The notes under the pieces were generated by a model that did no database searches, was not told where the DNA came from, and saw nothing but the letters and a program-made list of their open reading frames with translations. Shown here piece by piece: positions 7,142 to 11,840 of a stretch of DNA of 11,840 nt. Both the position numbers and the translations under genes were made by a program. How positions within the stretch are numbered: the first letter of the stretch is position 1; every line of letters starts with the position of its first letter. Origin of the DNA: Porphyromonadaceae bacterium UBA7207 (GTDB lineage: Bacteria; Bacteroidota; Bacteroidia; Bacteroidales; Muribaculaceae); the NCBI GenBank assembly GCA_002490635.1, contig DKUJ01000052.1, positions 1 through 11,840 on the forward strand, in the 5' to 3' direction.

Positions 7142-8109
7142 TCCGGTGCACATTCGGGCAGGATTCGATGCGCGAGCTTGAGCTGAGGCTTGGCTCGGGC
7201 GAGCCGTTTGTGGCTGTGATGAAGCCAGGCGAAGGCTTTTTGTCGTTCTATCCTGCCGAAGGCGATGTGCGCCTCAGCCCATGGCCGGGCTGTACGTTCC
7301 CTATGCAGGTGTGCCGCCGCAGCACTCCACGGGATTATTACATGGAGTCGATAGGAGAACTTGCAGGTCGGCTTGCCGTCGACAGGTGCAAAACCGTGAT
7401 ATGCCGTACGATATGCGGGCAATGGAAAATGTTCTCTCCGGGTGCTGTCGCGGCAATGGCTCATGACTATTTCAATCGGTTGGGCGGCTCTCTCCGCTTT
7501 TTCTTCCACATGCCTGAAGCTGGCTACTGGATGGGAGCCACCCCGGAACTGCTTGCCGAAAGAATGGATGGCAGGCTGCACACGATAGCCCTTGCCGGCT
7601 CCATGGCAGCAGACAGTGCGGCTTCATGGTCGCAGAAGAACATCGACGAGCACAACTACGTAGTCGAAGACATCTCTGAAAGGATTGCCGCCGGAGGCTT
7701 TGCCCTTGAAACTGGCGAGCGGCGCGAATTGTGCTACAGCAACGCCGTGAAACATCTCTGCACCGACATCTATGCCGTTGCCATGGACGGAGATCGGGAG
7801 CTGTCGGTGGCCGATTTCGCCGCCGGTCTGCATCCCACGCCTGCTGTGGCCGGCTGGCCACGCGGGAAGGCGATGAGGGAGATTGCAGAGCATGAGCTAT
7901 GCCCCCGCAATTTCTATGGTGGCGTAATTTGTAATAATCGCGAAGGTTATGCCTATGTGATGCTCCGTTGCATGCACTTCGACGAAACCGGTTGGTGTGT
8001 ATATAGCGGTGGCGGCATCACCGGCGCTTCTTTGCCGGAAGAAGAGTGGGAGGAAACGCAGAGTAAGGCAAAGACTCTGCTTTCTGTGCTCGAGGATTAT
8101 TCTTTGTAG
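7138..8109 (+). CDS. menF: Isochorismate synthase (chorismate-binding family), short form
   Basis: Predicted to convert chorismate to isochorismate, most likely for menaquinone, the respiratory quinone of Bacteroidales. An EntC-type siderophore role cannot be excluded. The ATG at 7138 overlaps the rimO stop by ATGA and gives 323 residues, shorter than typical MenF/EntC (about 370-430) because the N-terminal part is reduced. The chorismate-binding core is recognisable: Lys85 in CKTVICR as the probable general base; GATPELLAER (133-142) with a metal-site Glu137; LAGS (152-155); EHNYVVEDIS (171-180); HPTPAVAG (232-239); EHELCPRNFYGG (251-262); and YSGGGITGASLPEEEWEET (289-307). The usual AGTRPR-like segment reads AGSMAAD, a departure worth noting. 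No other men gene is in this window. Anthranilate or aminodeoxychorismate synthase is less likely given the short length and the isochorismate-type C-terminal motif. Confidence 0.87.
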   Translation: MIRCTFGQDSMRELELRLGSGEPFVAVMKPGEGFLSFYPAEGDVRLSPWPGCTFPMQVCRRSTPRDYYMESIGELAGRLAVDRCKTVICRTICGQWKMFSPGAVAAMAHDYFNRLGGSLRFFFHMPEAGYWMGATPELLAERMDGRLHTIALAGSMAADSAASWSQKNIDEHNYVVEDISERIAAGGFALETGERRELCYSNAVKHLCTDIYAVAMDGDRELSVADFAAGLHPTPAVAGWPRGKAMREIAEHELCPRNFYGGVICNNREGYAYVMLRCMHFDETGWCVYSGGGITGASLPEEEWEETQSKAKTLLSVLEDYSL

Positions 8110-8148
8110 CCGGACGCATTACCGGCAGTCTCTCCATCCTGTAAAGCA

Positions 8149-9615
8149 ATGAACGATTCTTCCACACGCCACACAGTCACACTGGTAGTCACCGCATTGG
8201 GGCTGCTTATGCTTGCCTCCGCGTTGCCATGGAGCCGGCTTACCGATAACCGTCTGAAAGATTTCAATCTGCTGTCCGACATCCTTCCACGGGCTGATGA
8301 TGCATTGGGTGCTGCCGTTAGCCTTGCCGTAGACCCTGAGCTTGAGGCGCTGATTGGCATAGACAGTGATTTGCATGCCGCTGAAACACCGCATGGCGGG
8401 GGTGCGGAACTGCCAGGCGCCGCCGCCGACAGCATTGTATCGGACAGCATACCATCCGATAACGTCGCGGTCGACAGCACCGTAGCAAGTCCGAGGCCTT
8501 GGGTCGCACCTCTTACATGCGCGCCGGTGGATGCCGAAGGGCATGTGCTGATAGAGAACTACACCGGCGGGGCCATGCTTCCGCGACTGAAAGCGGCGCT
8601 GCAGAATGTCGCTTCCGGTATAGTGCGTATTGCTGTCGTGGGCGATTCATATATCGAAGGCGACATTTTCGTGCAGGACCTGCGGGCTATTCTTCAGGAA
8701 GAGTTCGGTGGCTCCGGTGTGGGCTATATGAATCTTCACAGCGATTTTCCGGGATTCAGACGCAGTGTGCGCCAGGGCGGAAGCGGATGGAAGTGCACCA
8801 ATGTACTTGGTATGAGCCGTCGTGACAGCGTGCGTACTCTGAGCAGAGAATATGCAAGGGTCGAAGGCGTAACCGCCAGGGCTACATACCGCGGCTCCTC
8901 CCAGTCGGCAACCACAGGCAGCTGGCAACGTTCGGCGCTGCGACTGCTTGCCAGCGACAGCGCTACTGTGACCATGGATATCGACGGACAAAGCCGCGAG
9001 TTCGCGATAGCCCCCACGGCAAAGCCTGTGGATGTGGTTCTTGATGGAGCCACCACCAGCCTCACCGTAAGTTGTTCATCTCCGGCGGTGACAGCATTGG
9101 GTGTGTTTCTCGACGGCGCAGCAGGCATTGCGGTTGACTGCATGTCGGTGCGCGGCACTTCGGGACTGACTCTCGCACGCACCAACGCCGACATGTCTCT
9201 GGCCGACAGCTATGCCCTCATCATCCTCGAGTTCGGCGTCAACGCCCTTTCGGCAGAACAGACCCAATACACAGCTTACGGACACGGTATCACACGGACC
9301 ATCCGCCATCTTGAGGCATGCTATCCCAAGGCTGATATTCTTGTTATGGGCATCGCCGACCGTGGGGCCAAAATCGGCTCTTCGGTGAATTCCCTGCCAA
9401 CATGCAACGCCATGACAGACGCACAGCGCAAAGCCGCCAGCGACGCCGGCGTGCACTTCTACGATTTACGGGCCGCCCAGGGCGGCGAAAATTCCATTGT
9501 CGAATGGCGCCGCCGCTCACTGGTGAACGCCGACTATATCCATCTGAACCATGCCGGAGGCAAGGTCCTCGCCGAGGAATTCGCTTCCGCACTGAAAAAA
9601 GCATTATCCGAATGA
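8149..9615 (+). CDS. Membrane-anchored SGNH/GDSL-fold protein with inserted domain
   Basis: A 488-residue exported protein anchored by one N-terminal membrane segment (about residues 9-27). A Ser/Asp/Ala-rich linker (about 85-118, with DSIVSDSIPSD) spaces the catalytic part from the membrane. The SGNH fold shows block I VVGDSY (Ser167), a probable block II in RGTSGLTL (335-342), block III FGVN (Asn365) and block V DYIH (Asp462, His465), so the catalytic set is complete. About 165 residues, rich in short strand-like segments, separate blocks I and II where most GDSL enzymes have few. Peptidoglycan O-acetylesterase Ape1 is known to carry a carbohydrate-binding module at that place, which suggests a glycan O-acyl esterase or transferase; the substrate is not known. 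It lies 39 bases after menF with no clear promoter. Its stop overlaps the next gene by ATGA. Confidence 0.8.
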   Translation: MNDSSTRHTVTLVVTALGLLMLASALPWSRLTDNRLKDFNLLSDILPRADDALGAAVSLAVDPELEALIGIDSDLHAAETPHGGGAELPGAAADSIVSDSIPSDNVAVDSTVASPRPWVAPLTCAPVDAEGHVLIENYTGGAMLPRLKAALQNVASGIVRIAVVGDSYIEGDIFVQDLRAILQEEFGGSGVGYMNLHSDFPGFRRSVRQGGSGWKCTNVLGMSRRDSVRTLSREYARVEGVTARATYRGSSQSATTGSWQRSALRLLASDSATVTMDIDGQSREFAIAPTAKPVDVVLDGATTSLTVSCSSPAVTALGVFLDGAAGIAVDCMSVRGTSGLTLARTNADMSLADSYALIILEFGVNALSAEQTQYTAYGHGITRTIRHLEACYPKADILVMGIADRGAKIGSSVNSLPTCNAMTDAQRKAASDAGVHFYDLRAAQGGENSIVEWRRRSLVNADYIHLNHAGGKVLAEEFASALKKALSE

Positions 9616-10883
9616 AATTGAGCATATGCCTTTCCGCAGCCATGCTGGCCACCGCAATGACGGCCGGCGGCAGTAACACACCGGCCGACAGCACGGCCAC
9701 GTCGACACGTGTCGATCCGCGCCTGGAGGTAAACCACAGAGAAGACACCATCGACTACGGCGCATATCCTTTTGTGAAACTCGATGCCAACCGTGTGCAG
9801 ATGAACGGCGACGACTGGACGGCTCTGGCTGCCAAGTTCGCCGGTGCGGCCGCCGGCGACAGCATTCTGAGGATTGTCTATCTGGGCGACTCGCACATCC
9901 AGGCCGACTTCGGCGGCGATGTCGTGCGCCAGCGTCTGAACCGGGCAGCCGGCAATGCCGGGCGAGGCTTGATAATCCCTTTCAAGATAGCCGGCACCAA
10001 CCAGCCCAACGACTACACGTTCAGCACCACCGGCCCCACGGTGGCTTCGAGGTTGCTCAAGCAGCCGTGGCCCACCGATATGCCTTTCACGGGTATCGGA
10101 GTGCAGACCCTCGACCATGAGACTACATTCCATATCACTGTGCCCACGGAGGCAAACCAGCTGCGCATTCTCTATCGCGGTCCGGAGCCTGAGATAAAGG
10201 CCGTATACGGCAGCGATGTGGCGCAGGCTGTAGAGCACAGCATAGTGTCGGCTTCGCATGTGAACATCGACAGCGCCATGACCGACCTGCACATGCGCGT
10301 GGCCTGTGATGCCGAAACCACAATCGCAGGCGTAGTGCTCGAGAACGGTAATCCTGGTGTGCTGTTTCACTCCATAGGCAACAACGGAGCCACCTATTCG
10401 ACCTATAACGAAGTCGACCGTTTCGGCAAGGAGCTGCGACAGCTCTCGCCCGATCTGGTAATAATAGCTCTGGGCACAAACGAGGCTTTCGGAACATTCA
10501 CTGAAGAAAGTCTTGCCACCGACATGGCCGTTCTTATCGCCGACATCCGCCGCTATAGTCCGCAGGCCAAGATAATGCTTGTAACACCCACCGAGTGCTA
10601 CCGCAAACGCTATCGCTGGCGTCGTGGCCGCCGGCGCCAGGCCGGGATGACAGTGAACACCAAGGTGCTGCGCGCACGCAATGTTGTGGCGGAATATGCT
10701 CGTGAGCACGGTATTCCTCTCTACGACACCTACGAACTTGCCGGAGGCACGGGTGCGGCAGCGAAAATGAAGCAGGCACAGGTGCTTGGCCGCGACGGCG
10801 TGCACTTCACATCCGCCGGCTACCGTCTGTGGGGCTCGCTGCTTTCCGATGCTCTTCTGGAGGTTCTGGAAAAGCAACCTTAA
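9612..10883 (+). CDS. Secreted SGNH/GDSL-fold protein, partner of the preceding gene
   Basis: A 423-residue protein with an N-terminal signal peptide (MKLSICLSAAMLATAMTAGG). I chose the ATG at 9612, which overlaps the upstream TGA, over an ATG at 9402 because the extra 70 residues of the longer frame are a shadow of the previous gene and the signal peptide begins at 9612. SGNH blocks: YLGDSH (Ser94), SIGNNGATY (block II, Gly257 or Gly260), LGTNE (Asn290) and GRDGVHF (Asp395, His398). As in the preceding protein, about 160 residues lie between blocks I and II. A very basic segment at 330-342 (nine Arg or Lys of thirteen) sits between blocks III and V, probably on the active-site face. The likely role is an esterase or acyltransferase on an envelope glycan. 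The two genes are probably diverged relatives with linked functions; their substrate is unknown. Confidence 0.83.
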   Translation: MKLSICLSAAMLATAMTAGGSNTPADSTATSTRVDPRLEVNHREDTIDYGAYPFVKLDANRVQMNGDDWTALAAKFAGAAAGDSILRIVYLGDSHIQADFGGDVVRQRLNRAAGNAGRGLIIPFKIAGTNQPNDYTFSTTGPTVASRLLKQPWPTDMPFTGIGVQTLDHETTFHITVPTEANQLRILYRGPEPEIKAVYGSDVAQAVEHSIVSASHVNIDSAMTDLHMRVACDAETTIAGVVLENGNPGVLFHSIGNNGATYSTYNEVDRFGKELRQLSPDLVIIALGTNEAFGTFTEESLATDMAVLIADIRRYSPQAKIMLVTPTECYRKRYRWRRGRRRQAGMTVNTKVLRARNVVAEYAREHGIPLYDTYELAGGTGAAAKMKQAQVLGRDGVHFTSAGYRLWGSLLSDALLEVLEKQP

Positions 10884-10893
10884 ACCCTGCTGC

Positions 10894-10927
10894 TTGTTTA
10901 TAGTGTATCAACTGACACTATAGACAA
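10894..10927 (+). promoter_or_regulatory. Intercistronic hairpin touching the next start codon
   Basis: TATAGTGT (10899-10906) pairs perfectly with ACACTATA (10915-10922) around an eight-base loop. The stem continues outward through one T-G pair, then T-A, G-C, T-A and T-A, ending at 10894 with 10927. This 13-bp stem includes the first base of the ATG at 10927. No T-run follows, so it is not a terminator. It could lower translation of the last gene, mark an RNA processing site, or be a DNA operator. The pairing is seen directly; the role is inferred. Confidence 0.55.
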
Positions 10928-11736
10928 TGAAGGAAAGCAGACGAACAACGATACTCATAGGGCTGGCCGCGGCCGTACTCGTGGCCATAGGCATTGGCCG
11001 CAGATGTACCGGCGGCACATCATCGCTGGTGATGGAATATCAACGGCCGCGCGGCGACACTCTGGCTGTGGCCATCGAAATGTCGCCCACGACCTATACT
11101 TTCGAGAACGACAGCGCCGAAGGCTTCGATTATGAACTGCTGCGGGTTCTCGCGGCAGAGCATGGCATGGAGCTTTCCATATGTCCGGTGAGCAATCTCG
11201 AGAGTGCCTTCCAGGGGCTCTACGACGGCCGTTTCGACCTTATTGTGGCCAACATCGCCGCCACCTCCAGGGTTGCGGATTACTTCCCTCTTACCGATGC
11301 CGTTTATCTCGACCGGCAGGTGCTCGTGCAAAGGCGTCTTGCCGACGGCAGCGTGCCGGTGAACGGGCAACTGGACCTACGCGGCGACACGGTGTATCTC
11401 CCAGCCGGGTCGCCGGCACGATTACGTATGGAGAACATGAGCGGCGAGATGGGCGATACCGTCTATCTCAAGTCCATTCCCGGACATAACGGCGAGCATC
11501 TTGCCATCCTCACGGCACGTGGTGTAATTCCGCGTGCTGTGGTGAGCCGGCGTGTGGCAGAGAGTGTTGCGGAAGACTATCCCGAGCTTGACATTTCCAC
11601 TCCCGTATCGTTCAATCAGAAGCAGGTGTGGGCCGTAGCGCCTGGCGACAGCGCATTGCTTGATTCGCTGAACATCTGGCTTGCGAAGTTCAAGACCACC
11701 GAAGCATATTCAAGGCTGGAACACAGGTATCTCTGA
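10927..11736 (+). CDS. Membrane-anchored SBP_bac_3-type solute-binding protein, MltF-N-like
   Basis: A 269-residue protein with one N-terminal hydrophobic segment (about 8-24) that acts as a signal or membrane anchor. From about residue 44 it follows the periplasmic solute-binding fold of family 3: LAVAIEMSPTTYTF, GFDYELLRVLAAEHG (66-80), AFQGLYDGRFDLIVANI (94-110), then TSRVADYFPLTD (113-124) with Arg115 at the usual ligand-contact position. The second lobe covers about 145-235 and the chain returns to the first lobe at the C-terminus. The pattern is closest to the N-terminal domain of lytic transglycosylase MltF, but the chain ends before any lysozyme-like catalytic domain. No ABC permease or ATPase gene is adjacent. 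A ligand-sensing or substrate-presenting role in the envelope, linked to the two SGNH proteins, is an inference; an orphan amino-acid-binding protein is an alternative. Confidence 0.78.
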   Translation: MKESRRTTILIGLAAAVLVAIGIGRRCTGGTSSLVMEYQRPRGDTLAVAIEMSPTTYTFENDSAEGFDYELLRVLAAEHGMELSICPVSNLESAFQGLYDGRFDLIVANIAATSRVADYFPLTDAVYLDRQVLVQRRLADGSVPVNGQLDLRGDTVYLPAGSPARLRMENMSGEMGDTVYLKSIPGHNGEHLAILTARGVIPRAVVSRRVAESVAEDYPELDISTPVSFNQKQVWAVAPGDSALLDSLNIWLAKFKTTEAYSRLEHRYL

Positions 11737-11840
11737 TTCGCAAGGGCGAACGAACATGCCTGCACGGTTGTTATATCTGTAAAAAAATTATTGCTGTCCG
11801 ATAAAACTTTTTGAGGCAAAACAAAATTAGGACTGGCACC
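11737..11840. other. AT-rich intergenic tail, no gene recognised
   Basis: This is the non-coding end of the window. A 5-bp inverted repeat TTCGC-AAGG-GCGAA (11737-11750) directly follows the last stop codon but has no T-run, so a terminator is not supported. Runs of A and T at 11781-11790 and 11804-11813 resemble a promoter region for whatever lies to the right, but no complete -33/-7 pair with proper spacing is visible. Confidence 0.5.

Noticed and set aside
8098..8106. Near match to a -7 promoter box (TATTCTTTG) before the first SGNH gene
   Set aside because: It has three rather than two bases between TA and TTTG and no TTG at the right distance upstream.
8109..8126. GCCGG-N8-CCGGC hairpin overlapping the menF stop
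   Set aside because: It is five base pairs without a T-run in GC-rich DNA; not enough to assign a function.
9402..9611. Upstream ATG extending the second SGNH protein by 70 Arg-rich residues
   Set aside because: This is an out-of-frame reading of the preceding gene; a clear signal peptide begins at 9612.
9534..10877. Long antisense open frame (447 codons) opposite the second SGNH gene
   Set aside because: The sense strand has a signal peptide and full SGNH motif set; the antisense product has none.
11822..11829. Minus-strand TAATTTTG matching the -7 promoter consensus
   Set aside because: Its -33 element would lie outside the window, and the transcript would run against all genes here; it cannot be supported.
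1..11840. CRISPR array, insertion sequence, integrase, phage, toxin-antitoxin or tRNA/rRNA genes
   Set aside because: No direct-repeat array, transposase or recombinase motif, or tRNA-like cloverleaf was seen on either strand.

Overview
The window looks like chromosome of a Bacteroidota member, most likely order Bacteroidales. The order rests on four things: Bacteroidota-type promoters (TAnnTTTG at -7, with TTG about 20 bases upstream), no Shine-Dalgarno sequences before the starts, a long two-domain parvulin protein of the type common in that order, and an ftsY-rimO gene pair. GC-rich genes separated by AT-rich gaps would fit a Muribaculaceae-like genome, but the family cannot be fixed from this sequence. 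All nine supported genes are on the + strand.

Positions 1-392 hold no gene. This is a dense control region with a 12-base palindrome, two promoter-like elements, a strong hairpin followed by eight Ts, and a second hairpin. It leads into guaB (IMP dehydrogenase, 393-1871). After an 84-base gap come a secreted two-parvulin-domain chaperone/isomerase (1956-3902) and, by an ATGA overlap, a probable lipoprotein with a degenerate parvulin fold (3899-4762). A terminator-like hairpin at 4793-4828 overlaps the next promoter.

The second unit starts from a well-formed promoter at 4809-4839. ftsY (signal recognition particle receptor), rimO (ribosomal protein S12 methylthiotransferase) and a short isochorismate synthase (menF-like) are linked by ATGA overlaps. 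After 39 bases come two exported SGNH/GDSL-fold proteins, also joined by ATGA. Each has a region of about 160 residues inserted between its first and second SGNH blocks. A 13-bp hairpin then reaches into the start codon of the last gene, a membrane-anchored protein with a solute-binding (SBP_bac_3) domain resembling the N-terminal domain of lytic transglycosylase MltF.

The first half is housekeeping (GMP synthesis, outer-membrane protein folding, membrane targeting, ribosome modification, menaquinone precursor). The final three genes (8149-11736) are the least ordinary part. They may form an envelope module in which two SGNH enzymes add or remove O-acyl groups on a cell-wall or surface glycan and the MltF-like protein binds a ligand. 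That function is inferred from domain content and gene order only. The last 104 bases are AT-rich with no recognised feature.
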